From: Callipepla californica brunnescens
Taxonomy: Eukaryota; Chordata; Aves; Galliformes; Odontophoridae
Assembly (NCBI GenBank): GCA_023055505.1
Contig: JALIRH010000050.1
Coordinates: 1,240,001-1,304,000, forward strand
DNA length: 64,000 bases
Direction: 5' to 3'
Under the pieces are notes generated by a model. The model made no database searches. It was not told the DNA's origin and saw only the letters and a list, made by a program, of their open reading frames with translations. Within the stretch, counting starts at the first letter, position 1. Each line of letters begins with the position of its first letter. A program made the position numbers and the translations under genes. Below are positions 1 to 11,045 of the stretch, in pieces.

Positions 1-1601
1 GAAAAAAAAGCAGAGACCAACAGTGGCAATGATAATAAATTGTGACAAAAGAGTATGTGAAGTTATTGATGTATTTCATGATACCAAGCGACCAGATAAT
101 AAAATGGCAGGTGACATTTAATGACCACAGATATAAATGGTAGAAATTATTCTAGTGATGCTCTGTGGATTCCAAAAATAAATAAAAATAAAATAATAAT
201 AAACACAAAAGCCTCTTTTTATTTTGTCTGTGCAATGGAAAGATATTGAGTTTTCGGTTCATCTTGGATTTTTGAAGCAATTTTTTTGAAACAATTGTGC
301 TGTTCTTGCATCATTAGAAGTTTCATTATAGAACTAGAATACTAGGTGATAAGGATAATAAAGGAGACATGGACAGGATTCTAAAGAGAAATTTTCAGGG
401 TCTTCACTCAGAACAGTTAATGATTGAGGGGGAGAGATGTTAAAAGTCTATCAGATCAGACCAGGAGAGAATTATTAGAAACAACTATTTGCATTACTTT
501 TGAGGAAGAATTTGAGGAAGGAAGGTGGTAAATGAATCCAAACAACCACACAGGGCACAGATAAACAGTAATTACTGCTCATGGTGAAGTGATTCACGAC
601 ACTGTGGATAATAGAAAAATACATATATAAAAACAAAACAATTAGGGGAAGTCATAGAAAGAAACCATACACCATAAATAAAACCAACTTCTAGTAGTGG
701 AGAATGTTGAAAGCTTGGAGGACAGACTGGAGAAAAAACTCTGAATGCATGGCCAGCTTCTTCGTTTTCCTTAGGTGTCTGTCTTTGGTGTCTCAATTGA
801 CCAGCATCAGAGAATCTTTTGGATTCGTTAATCTTTCCTCTAAAATCAGGCATTCAGTCTGATAGTTACACTCTGTTATGTGTTACACTGAGACTATTTT
901 CAATTCTTTCATTTAAAAAATTTAGTAATATATGTGAAATTGATAACATTTTTTTTCTTTGAAAGATAAAGTGTTTATTTCTATTTGTTTTATCTTGTGT
1001 GTTCTTTTTTTCCATCAAAGAGATTTTGGTTTTACTTTAAAATTGTGTTTTTTTCTATGATTATTATTCAGATAGATGATAGTTTACCCTGGCAGGAAAA
1101 AATACGATACATTAAAATATCATTTATTTTGTCTAAATTCTGCTAAATTAATTGAGAACTACCATCACTGAAGCAGAAAATAAGGTTGGATTTGAGTAAT
1201 GAAAGATGTCTTGTTAATGACAATGAAGGCCGCTGGAACAAGAGAGATACCATTTTCTCCACTGACGAGGGAGAGTGTTGGACTTAGCAGAAGGCTGTGA
1301 GACTGGATGCTGAGAGAGAAGAATGTTATTTGTTGCAGAGAGCAGAATACAGGGATTTGTAAAAGAAGTTAAAAAGTAAGAGAATCAAAGAAGGTAAAAA
1401 AGGCAGAAGATCATAAATGAGAATGAGACAAAGCAAAAAATGAGAGGGCAACAGAAATAATGAAAAGGATTTTGCTTGCTGTTTTCTGCCTTTACCTATG
1501 CAGTGGAGTGTTTAGACTGTATGTCAATCACATGATTCTGGTCAGAATCCCAGTCTGGAAACTGGCACAAGATCTGAAAATTTCTGTTGTATCTTGTTTT
1601 T
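1..1601. other. Unique AT-rich noncoding stretch
   Basis: I see no gene, RNA or recognisable transposon here. The sequence is AT-rich with short A and T runs. A 111-codon open frame starting at 1460 runs into the repeat that follows; it shows no domain, and its C-terminal half lies inside that repeat, so I do not call it a gene. Confidence 0.6.
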
Positions 1602-1945
1602 CTGAACCAGTGATTGAGCACCTGGTGAAGGGGTTTAGCCAGCCCTGGGACCACAGGTGGAAGCAATTCACCTTTGTGGCCAGAAGACTTGATTGTGGGT
1701 TGGGTGATTGGACCCAGAATTCACCCCTCCCTAACCTCTTTTATGGACTGGTAGCCACAAGGGAAGTATCTCTGCTTGGAGGTAGCCTCTTTTAGAGAGT
1801 TCAGTGATCCCTGGTCCTTAGAAAGGGGTAAGCAATTTCTCCTTTATTACTGGACTGTAACTGCTTACTTTTTTGGGTGCTCTGAAACCAGTTAAAATCA
1901 GCAATGTCTGCTGTTGCTTGTCCTTGCAACTTCTCACAGGAAATT
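1602..1945 (+). repeat. LTR-like interspersed repeat, copy 1
   Basis: This block is richer in G+C than its surroundings. From 1602 to about 1685 it aligns with 22500-22585 at roughly two thirds identity by eye, with only a 2-base length difference, including an identical 13-mer AAGCAATTCACCT at 1661-1673. A promoter-like TTTTATGG near 1739 and a possible CA end near 1940 suggest a solo LTR, but no target duplication was found. The family is not identified; homology to the other copy is the solid part, LTR nature is inference. The orientation given is that of the copy at 22500. Confidence 0.4.
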
Positions 1946-2854
1946 TTGAAATAGGGACAAAATAATAAAATGTAATTATTTACCACTCTAGATTATCTAT
2001 AGTCTGTCCTTTTGTTGGAAGTTTTTCTCTGCTCTTGGGGGGTTATAATCTTTTTTTTAGTTGCCCTATGTAATATGTCTGAGGTGACAAAAGTAAAGCA
2101 CTATAGTTTGATTAAATTCTATATGCTGCCCCCTTGATTTTTATATTTTTATGTTACCTATTTCATTGCTTTTCTGAATCTAAAAGGGTGATGAAAATAT
2201 CAAATGTATGTTTGATGTTTTAACTCCCTTTAGAACATTGTTTCATTTTTCCTGGTTGTTCCACTTGAATTTTTTTTTTTTCATTCTGAAGAGTGTACAT
2301 CATTTTAAAAAATAGTCCTGAATTGCCATATCTGAAATGATGTGATGTAGAAGCTGCTGTGGGATTAAGAAAAAAAAACCCATCCTAATTATTTCATTAA
2401 AAAGATGACTCAAGCTAGTAAAAGTAGTGTCTGTGGTGCATCATTCTGCTCCTCTTGACTTCTTTCTCCCAAACAGGAACTGAAAACTGTGTGGGTTATC
2501 TCCACACAGGTCTAATTTGTCTTCAGTACCCTGAATACAATGCATGTTTGCACCACAGATGTCTTTCATTTCAGAGGTTTAAGTACACACTCCTTCTTTG
2601 GCTTAAAATGATGTGGCTATTTTTCAGCCTTATGGCTTAGTTTGACTTTATTGGAAGTAACAGCACTGTAAAATCCTGTAACTTTGCTGACCTCTACTTC
2701 CATTGTGTATTGCAATGGCATCTTCTGTAGACAAGGCAGTGGTCCTCTGGACTGCAGTAGGTGGAGCCTCAGCATCCTTTCCTAGTGAGGCACTTAATAA
2801 CTCACCTGTTATGTGTAGATCCTATTGATTGCAGGATGGCTGGGAAACTGTGGA
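1946..2854. other. Unique noncoding stretch
   Basis: No gene or recognisable repeat is visible. It holds a short T run near 2271-2281 and a 61-codon open frame at 2455-2640 without features, judged to be chance. Confidence 0.55.
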
Positions 2855-3131
2855 TCAAAGGGGGAAAATGCTTTTAAACTAAAGGAAGATTTAGATTAAA
2901 TGTAAGGGGGAAGATTTTTTTACTGAGAGAGTAGTGAGGTGCTGGCACAGGCTGTCCAGAGAGGTTGTGGTTGCCTCATCCCTGGAGATATTCACAGTCA
3001 GGTTAGATGGGGTCCTGGGCAGCTTGATCTGGAGCTTGATCTAGAAGCTGGCTGCCTTGCCTGTAACAGGAGGGTTGGAACTTGACGATCCTTGAGGTCT
3101 CTGCCAACCCAAGCCACTATGTGATTCTGTG
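2855..3131 (+). mobile_element. CR1 LINE fragment, 3' end, + strand
   Basis: This is a 5'-truncated, decayed copy of the avian CR1 non-LTR retrotransposon 3' region. The order of landmarks is right for a + strand copy: a GGAAGATTTAGATTAAATG-like stretch near 2883, GCACAGGCTGTCCAGAGAGG at 2945, TCCCTGGAGATATTCA near 2980, GGGTTGGAACTTGACGATCC near 3070, and the terminal GTGATTCTGTG at 3121-3131. Only the noncoding 3' part is present, so it makes no protein. Truncated 3' pieces like this are the usual product of CR1 insertion. Confidence 0.9.
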
Positions 3132-6100
3132 TTATGCCAGTAACTCGTGACTTGTGTTGAGTTTTAATCTGTTCACATTAATGGGGAAGGTAGCTGAAGC
3201 ACAATTATGTTAAATTTGTAACTGATGTTATATTTTTGCTCAAGGTCTTATTTAACAATAATTATTACTAGCTTACAAGTATTCCTTATGTTGGTTAGCT
3301 AAATATTTCAGATATTTAAAACATCCTTAAAAATGTCAAGTGTTAGAACATTAAAGACATTTAACATCCTCACTCATTCAGATTTTATTCTAGAATAATT
3401 AATAAGGCTGCTAGAAAAACCACTTATTTCATATCTGCAAGAGAAGAAAGTGTAAGACCGTTACCTGGTCTTCAGCGGACATAGGAACTCAAGTATGTGA
3501 TTCACACTCCTTAGAGCAGTCGTTTTCCTCTCTTATATATAAAATGTGTTAAAAAGAAAAGAAACAACAACAAACATAACTACTATTTAGATATAAAATG
3601 TGTACTATTTTGAAGACCTGATTGAAAATTTAGGGTTCTACATCTGACACCTTGAAGAAGTGGTGTCACTTTTTGATGTCTTTTAACATCAAAATGAGGT
3701 CAAAATGACCGAAGATTTACTTTGAGAACCATTAACCACATATATAAGGATTGAAAAAATCATTAAGCCACAGTACTGTTCAGCATTTATGTGTACAGAG
3801 CAACTTGTTTTTCCAGGATTGTGGATCTATTGTTTTTTTCCTGCGCAGGATTTTATTTTATAATAAACTTCTGGTCCTTTTACCTTTCTCTTGCAACTCA
3901 ATGTAACAGATATGCTTCTGTCTAACAACATCTTACTAATTTCATTAAGCACTGAGAAAATTACCTTGTGTGTATCTGACTTCAGCTGACCATGTTCTGT
4001 GGTGAACAAGATTGGAGGTGGTGAAAAAGACTGGCTTAGTGCAGAGTTATCATCACAACAGGAGTGTATGATTGACTTGGAAAAGTAATCTTGGTTGGCC
4101 GGGTGTCATCTCTTTAAGTCTAAAATTAAGCTGTTGAAAACATAGCAAATGTTTTTTAATTTCTTGTACTGTGAAGAATTGTTTTGTAAAATATTGTTTA
4201 TACCAAATGCTCGTTAAGCTAAAATGACAGCACCTGCAAGTAGCTGAGCTTAATTTGTGCTTTTACTTAATACTCTTTGGATCCAGTTTGAGTTTTATCC
4301 TGATTAAAATGGGGCATGATGTTCATGAGTATAGGCTAGGAGGCTAGTGATGCAGAGCAATGAGTTGGAGGCCACTGATGTGTGGCATGAAGCTGGAGCA
4401 GTGGTGTGAGACATAAGGAAGAGAGTTTTATGGTGTAGCCTAGGAGGCTCCCGGGAGCGATGATATGCTAGAAAATGTTACCAGAGTACTCTAGTCTGAA
4501 AATTGCTAGAGGAAGACAGATGGATGGGATGACTGACAAAGGACAGAAATCTGTAGAATGGCTGACTGGAGACAACTGGAAGGCTGAGTCTATCTGGAAA
4601 AAAAGCCAAGCATGGAAGCCCACTGGAGCAAAAGCCAAGTGCTAAGAATCATTAAAGCATAGTGCAGGTGAGCTTTCCAAAAGCCTGATTAGCAGAGCAC
4701 AGCCTGAATGGGTCAGCCAAAATAAACTTTGAGACCAAAATATGACTCAAGTTAGTCATGAAGTTAAAATACACAGTCTGTGTCGTGTGAGAAATGACAG
4801 ACGGGGGAAAAAATTACATGCTATTTTCATAAGCAATGGTAGTATGCTGAGCCACTGTGATGCCGGTCATTTAAGTGGCAGACCTCACTCTCTCACAGGA
4901 GAGTCAGCATGAACTGTGTGGATTGTGAGTGTGCTTAGAAGACACAGAGTGAAACTCAGTGCTAGCGTAGATTTGTGTGCTGCACAGGGACTTACTCTCA
5001 AGCATTCTAGTGCTGCAGTGTGTGATACCAAACCCTTGAGCACTCAATTTCAGCACCTGTGCCAAGAAATGGGATACACTATCCTGCAAGGAGCTGCGTG
5101 CTCCTTCAGCATTTTGTAGCGTGTGGCTGAACTTTTTTAATTTACATGTATCCCCAATTGTATGTTGTTCAGGTACCTCTGTCTTGCACTGAATGCTGTA
5201 GATTTACTTATGAAAGAGTAGTATCTGTATCTTTTTTCCTCAAGCAAAACCTTTAAAAGGTTGTGATGTTGTTAATATTCATTCAAGAGTATTTATAGAG
5301 AGTTTCTTAATTGAGTAGCTAGATCAGCTTTCTCCATTATCTTACTAATTCCTCTGCTTGTCTTATTGGTGTTTATGCCTGGAATTAAATTGTCATGTTT
5401 TAAGAAAATAGCAATTTGCAAACCATTTCTTGTTTTCCTGATATTTTTTTAGTTTAACTTCAGAAAGCTGCCATGTGAAAAAGCAGATGAGATAAATAGG
5501 TGAATGTGTATGTACTTCCTGTATTTATAATGTAAACTTACAACTGGATTTCATTTCCACACTCTGTTCATATAAATATAGTCATAAGAAGATTTTACAA
5601 TATTCACTTAATGACAAATCTTTAAGTCTATGTTAGAATTCTGATATATTTATAAAATTTCCAGTTATCTGGCCAAAACTGCTAAAAGTGCTCAGAAAGT
5701 AAGAGGTTCCTTGTCTGTAAGAGAATAAATGAATGTTAGTGGGGAAATTTGTATTTTTATATTGTGACTCATCTTTCTCTCTAATGTGTGTATGTATGTC
5801 TTTTTTTAATATATGTATTTATGGATATGCTAGGAAATAGACTGGGGCTAGAGATTCTCCTTGATTAAGTGTTTTAGAAAGGGATTTGAAAGAGGCCAAA
5901 ATTGAGTTAGGATCCAAGCTTTAATTCAATGCTGTGATAATCTATAACATAAGAAACACTATTAAATCAACAGGAAATGAAAAAGATTGCAGTTAACCAA
6001 GCAACCATCACTCACCACAGAAGTTAAGTGATCCTTGAACTGGATGAATCAATCTAGACTGCCAAGGTCAATGAGTTGCCATACTTGAGGAAATATGAAC

Positions 6101-6458
6101 ATGTGGTAGGAGCCTGGCAATAAAACGAACCATGCTTGCTTTTGTTAATAGGTGTTTTATCTGATTAAAGGAGGCAGCTATTGTATCAGCAAATTTATAC
6201 TAGCATTTGGAACTAATTGGCTGACATGATACAAAGAAGAGTTATGAAGTAAAAATGTTGCAGTATAATTGTTCACTGTTAAGCTTGGGAGAGAGGTATT
6301 GCAGACAGCAGACTTTAGTACCTCCATACAGATGGAAACATTTTAATTAGGTATTTCTAGTATTAAAGTATTTTGTATGCTATTTATTTTCAGACAAGTT
6401 GGGCATTAAACTGAGAAATAAAATCATGTTGTTGGACTTTTGAACCATACTTTTCTTC

Positions 6459-6460
<2 letters not shown>

Positions 6461-6491
<31 letters not shown>
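6461..6491. repeat. Homopolymer T31
   Basis: This is an uninterrupted run of 31 T, the longest homopolymer in the window. If read on the minus strand it would be an A tail, but there is no AATAAA signal just upstream on that strand and no flanking duplication, so I do not call a processed retrocopy. The length is likely to vary between individuals and between sequencing reads. Confidence 0.9.
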
Positions 6492-7062
6492 CCTCTTCCA
6501 TACCCTAGAGTCTCTTCTGTTTTTCAGTTTCAGTCACTTTCGGTACTCTCATAGTTATTTCACAAAATAGGATATGAATAATTTTGTAGAGATTCAAAAT
6601 ATGAACTAGTTGTTTGTTGTTTTTTTCTGACACTGTAGTGAAAGAAACATTAAAAATTGATCTTTTTGATTGGCACAGTCAGCTGTGATGAAAGTTAAGT
6701 TGTGTAGAAATCTCAATAATGCTGTTCCTCAGGAACTTTATATTTTCTAACTGATCATTCTCAGCTGCATCATGCGGATGGAAAATCTATTTGAATATGA
6801 CCCATTGTAGTTATTTCCCATATATGACCATAAGAATTCCCTGCATTTTTAGTTACACTACAAGATTTTTGAACTGGCTGCACTCATTTCTGTAGTCAAA
6901 TAAACTCATTTGAACACCCAGTACTGATAGCATGCTCTGTAGGGAATTATATTAGTGCTTCTAACCGTTAAGGACTTTCCTGTTCAGTTGAATCAGAGAT
7001 TCTTGATTACAATATGACCGTTTGAAAGGATGAAAGAGAAACTGCTTGAATGACAGAGATTT

Positions 7063-7077
7063 AAAAAAAAAAAAAAA
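7063..7077. repeat. Homopolymer A15
   Basis: Run of 15 A in unique sequence with no gene context. Confidence 0.9.
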
Positions 7078-7844
7078 TTGCAAGGCTTGATGTTTTGCAG
7101 GAAGCAGATGAAATGGAAATTGTTCCAACTGGACTGTTAACATCTGCCACTGGTCAAAATAAAAACACTTGTAGCATGCTTCTGAATGCTTTTTCAGAGT
7201 GGTTTTCATATGGGAGCATGTGTATCTCTGAAGGCCTTGACTAAAAGGCAAGAGTTGCTGTAGGTTAAGAAAATCTCTCTGCATACTACAGAACTTTTGA
7301 GATTAAGCTGGCTAAAAGGAGTTCAAGCTTTAGAAGAAATAAGCGCTTCCTATTACATTCCTCTTTCAACTAGGAAAATGTATTTTTAGGTTCTTTGCAA
7401 GTAGATAAGCATGTGTAATAGAGACATTTATTTTTCCCTTTTCAAAGAAACAAATTGAAACTTTAGCTGCCTTTGTGAAAAGGGAAATGCTAACTTGGGA
7501 TCATTGTATTGATGAGCAATTTCTTTAAACAGAAACAAAAGAATAAAAGCTAGACGTATTTTCTTTGGAGGATTTTTGTTGAACTTAGACATCATAAATC
7601 CAATGGTTTATACAAAATTTATAGAAACCTTTTAAGTTACTACTCTATAACACACACTGCTGAAGTTATAAATTGATGTGGTCTGGATTTATCAGAATAA
7701 ACATCTTCGTAGGATTCAGTTATCAACACTATCATACCTTAGCCTGCAAAGAAATAATTTTCCAGTTCAAGCAGCGCAGTAACAAGTAACCATAACGGGT
7801 AGGTTTTTAGGTATGCTCTTGATTTGCCTCCACGTGGACAGAGA

Positions 7845-8200
7845 GCTGTTGACCACAAAGCTCTGTCTGTGTCCATCCAATCAACTCATAATCAGTGGAG
7901 TAATCCAGCCTTCAAATCCATGTCTCCCTGAGTGATGGATGAGGATATGATGGGTGACCATGTGAAAGGTCTTGCATGAGTCCGGGTAGATGACATCAGT
8001 TGCCCTTCCTTTGGCCACTGATGCTGTCACTCCACCACAGAAAGACACCAGACTGGTCAGACACAATCTGCCCTCAGTGGAGCCATGCTGGCTGTCTTGG
8101 ATCACATCCTCATCTTGCATGTGCCTTAACATAATTTCTCCATGATCTTTCTGGGTATGGATGAGAGGCTCACCAAAGGTCAAACTACAGTATAATTAGG
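7845..8200 (-). mobile_element. CR1 LINE fragment, ORF2 interior, minus strand
   Basis: This is an internal piece of a CR1 retrotransposon in minus orientation, truncated on both sides. Landmarks on the + strand include TTCAAATCCATGTCTCC near 7911, a block like AGTCCGGGTAGATGACATC near 7979, and AGCCATGCTGGCTGTC near 8081. These are reverse complements of the CR1 reverse transcriptase coding region. Unlike the other CR1 copies in the window it contains no 3' tail, so it is either an older remnant or part of a broken longer insertion. Confidence 0.85.
7881..8183 (-). pseudogene. CR1 ORF2 reverse transcriptase fragment
   Basis: This is a 100-codon open frame that is a remnant of the CR1 ORF2 protein, which makes DNA from the element's own RNA during retrotransposition. 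The translation has the expected order of CR1 reverse transcriptase landmarks: [17 protein letters not shown] near residues 18-34, then [20 protein letters not shown] near residues 51-70. The latter covers motif A of the polymerase active site. The second aspartate expected in the D...K.FD pattern is a histidine here (residues read D-S-C-K-T-F-H), so the site is damaged. A full ORF2 is many times longer, and endonuclease and other polymerase motifs are missing. It is a fossil, kept open by chance, and the first codon is not a true start. Confidence 0.8.
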
Positions 8201-9207
8201 TCCAACCATTAGTTAACTTTGCATGAACAGTAACATAAGCAAAGATCCAGAACAGGCAGTCACAAGATAGCAGTATGTCACTCTTTGCTTTATGGTGCCC
8301 TTTGCTGCTAGTATATGGATATGTTTCACTTGTTTACACTGAGTTACTGCAGCATAGATGTAACCAGGGAGATTTTTCTTAAGATGACCTCAGGATGTCT
8401 TGAGACTGGGAGGTCTTGGTAGAAAAAATTTTAGTTGCATATGTTATGAAGACAGGTATTTTTTCATCATGTATTGTTCTAATAGCAATTAGTGCTTTGA
8501 CAGAGGGTGTTTCTTGTTGATGGGACTGAACTTTTTCACAGTATTCAATTTCTGGAATACGAAAGTTAGTATGTGATCAATTAAAAACCCCGTCAGTTCA
8601 TGTCTTAAGCTCTTTCTCTAACCTGTAGTATTCATAGAAGCACCTTTTATAAGCTGTTCTTACTAACGCTGGTGTGCTTTTGAACTGTATGGTTTCCCAA
8701 TGGCATGCAGATGACTCTCAAGATGCTTAATGTGTTGGCTGTCCATAGCTCAAGTGTCAGGCAAGCTGCACTTTCCAAAAATTTGCAGTAGCTTCATAGG
8801 TTGGTGATGGGCTTCTGCCCAGACAACTTGGTTAGTATGCAGAAATTAAAACAGCCTCCTCTTTTCACATTTGTCATTAAGTACTTCATTAATGGTAGTG
8901 ATTTTCTTTAATAATTTTAGACATATCTGAAAATGTGTAGCTGAAAACCCACGTCTCTGCTTCAGCATGCTGTCAAGAGTTCCATAATGATAGGTTGTTG
9001 TTGAACCTGTCTCTCCAGCATTGTTGGTGGCATCCATTCTGAACAGACTTTCAACTCCAGCACAAATCTGAAACATTGCATTTAATCTATTTCAGCAGCA
9101 AGTCATTTTTTTTGAAGACTCTTTGAAGCAAGAAATCTTCCTCAGTCAGATAACTTCATACCTTTGGTAGTTCTGTAGTGTCTGCCACCTCAATATCCAG
9201 ACCCCAT

Positions 9208-9236
9208 AGCCAGAAAACAGTACCAGTTTTCTGGCT
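9208..9236. repeat. Perfect 11-base inverted repeat, 7-base loop
   Basis: AGCCAGAAAAC at 9208-9218 is followed after AGTACCA by its exact reverse complement GTTTTCTGGCT at 9226-9236. The next outer bases do not pair. It could form a small hairpin in DNA or RNA; no run of T follows that would suggest a Pol III terminator. Function unknown. Confidence 0.8.
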
Positions 9237-10289
9237 TTTCAGAACATCTATACCTACAGCTATTCAGTATCACATTATTTCAGTTGATGTGCTTCATTAA
9301 GTTCTGAGACAAATTACTGAGTAAAATTTGGAGGCTGAATTAGTCCACAAAATTAATGCATCCTGACATCACACAGAGACTCTTCTTTAGAACCAAAGGC
9401 ACTAAGCAAGATGTGGATATGTGAAGTGAAAAATAATTACAAAAAAATAAGTTATATTGAACTGAATTCATGTGTTTTTCTTGCTAATGAATTCAAAACT
9501 AAATTCTCAATTTATGCACAATAAAGAGGAGTATTTTTTGTGCAATGTTATCTGAGAGCACTGCACTTCCATAGTTTGGAAAGATATTGTGAAAAAGGAA
9601 GAAAACATTCTTATGTAAATTCTATGTATTGTGCTTGCAAATTGATCTCTCTCTAATAGCCTTATCATAGACAGCACTGAAAATGATCAATGCTGGGAGA
9701 TTTTAAGGTCATTTGCAAACTTGCAAGCTATGAAGCAAAAATAATTCTTGAAAAACAATTCTGAAGAGAACAAAAGTCACTGTAACACAGACTGAAAAAC
9801 TACTTTTGTAGATAGATCTTTCATGTGAAAGACCCAGTTAATGCTTTAAAACACAAAAGTCCTCCCAGTCCCTGGGTAGAATTGAGCTAGCCTACTGATT
9901 TTTCTGTTACTTAAAGAAATGTCAGATGTACTGCAGTCAAGTAAAAAGATCTGTCTGCAGTCAGCAGAAATTTTTATTTCACACTAGAAAGATGGATATG
10001 CCTCATTACGGATGGATGTGGTTGATTAAAGTAGTTATACGGTCAAAAGCAGTTCACACTATCAATGTTTTCAGTATTTTAATAAAAACTGAAATTTTAA
10101 GTACTATATAAAGATTCTTGAAATGGGAATATTTTTTCACCAGTTTTAACAGCTGATGTTTAAGATAAAGTTATTTAAATGACATGTAAGTGATAATTAA
10201 TCATAACAGGCCAACACAGCATATTGGAATTTCTTGTGCTCATTTGGAAGCTGAGCATAGTAATTGTTGTTCTTTGTATGCTTTTCCTG

Positions 10290-10440
10290 TTTCTATTAAT
10301 AAAGTTACGCCATTTAACATGTTTAAACGTAGGCCAGAAAAGTTAAAATTACCCTAAAGAAAACAAGGCGTAATATAAATAAAATAATGAAGCGTGATCA
10401 TTACTGATTTAAGAACCCATGATTATGCTTATTTATGTCT
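10290..10440. other. Candidate conserved noncoding element
   Basis: This AT-rich block keeps four CpG dinucleotides (TTACGCC near 10307, AAACGTAGG near 10327, AAGGCGTAA near 10366, AAGCGTGATC near 10391), while most surrounding unique DNA has almost none. It is also rich in homeodomain-type TAAT/ATTA cores. CpG retention in methylated vertebrate DNA is a typical mark of selective constraint or low methylation. The call is an inference; no alignment to other species was available. Confidence 0.3.
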
Positions 10441-10499
10441 GACTTAAGGCTTGTAGTTAAGCATACTCATAAATGGCTTTTATTCCAGTGGAAATTGGT

Positions 10500-10529
10500 T
10501 CAGACTCTTAGGAAGAATTAATGGCCCTG
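10500..10529 (+). repeat. 30-base repeated sequence, copy 1 of 2
   Basis: This 30-base stretch, with core GGAAGAATTAATGGCCCTG, matches 15754-15783 in the same orientation at 28 of 30 positions. Flanking bases diverge quickly. This is far beyond chance for a 64 kb window and points to an old interspersed repeat or a small duplication. Family not recognised. Confidence 0.75.
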
Positions 10530-10573
10530 TCACACTAAGGTACTTAAGGACTGACTTCTAATTATAAAATGCC

Positions 10574-10591
10574 TTTTTTTTTTTTTTTTTT
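10574..10591. repeat. Homopolymer T18
   Basis: Run of about 18 T, lying 75 bases before a minus-strand CR1 fragment but not joined to it. Confidence 0.85.
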
Positions 10592-10666
10592 AGATATTAG
10601 GTATTAGAATTCTCTTCAGCCCTGCTATTCTATACAAGGGACGATAAAACCTTGTGTGATCACTGA

Positions 10667-11045
10667 AACATAGAATCATTTGACCCCTAAAGATCATCTG
10701 GTCAAACTCCCCTGCAAGAAACAGGGACACCTACATCTCCATCAGTTGTGCAGAGCATGATCCAATCTGATTCTTGAGTGTCTTCAGGGATGGGACATCC
10801 ACTACCTCTCTGGGCAATCTGTTCCAGTGCTTCCCTGCCCTTATTGTAAAAAGTGCTTTTATTATATCCAATCCAATTCTCCTTTCTCTTATTTGGTAAC
10901 TACTTCCTCTTTTCCCATCACAGTCAACTTTGCTGAAGAGTCTGTGCTCTTCTTTAGCCCCCCTTTAGACACTGTCAGTGCCTTTCTCAGGCCTTCCCAG
11001 AGCCTCCTCTTCTCCAGGCTGAGCTGCCCTTTCTTTCTCAGCCTG
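10667..11045 (-). mobile_element. CR1 LINE fragment, 3' end, minus strand
   Basis: The copy starts on its 3' side with ATAGAATCAT at 10669, then runs through blocks typical of reversed CR1: AAAGATCATCTGGTC near 10688, GGGATGGGACATCCACTACC at 10787, TCTCTGGGCAATCTGTTCCA at 10806, and CCTCCTCTTCTCCAGGCTGA at 11002. It covers the 3' noncoding part and the end of ORF2 and is heavily mutated. The 98-codon + strand open frame at 10827-11123 lies over this repeat, antisense to CR1, and is not a gene. Confidence 0.9.

Larger units (their letters stand above)
3132..7844. other. Unique AT-rich noncoding stretch
   Basis: No gene or recognisable transposon is seen. The 4320-4760 part is purine-rich and includes two related CTAGGAGGCT words (near 4346 and 4440) and a good splice donor sequence (CAG|GTGAGC near 4666), but no open frame or acceptor supports an exon. 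An inverted AGGAGC...GCTCCT pair sits at about 5090-5105. The open frames of up to 107 codons here have no domain features. Confidence 0.5.
8201..10666. other. Unique AT-rich noncoding stretch
   Basis: No gene is visible. Open frames of 61-76 codons show no family features. The stretch contains a perfect 11-base hairpin (9208-9236), a CpG-retaining AT-rich block (about 10290-10440) and one copy of a 30-base repeated sequence (10500-10529), all listed separately. Confidence 0.5.

Noticed and set aside
4640..4680. Splice donor-like CAG|GTGAGC
   Set aside because: No matching acceptor and no open frame upstream; purine-rich DNA makes such matches common.
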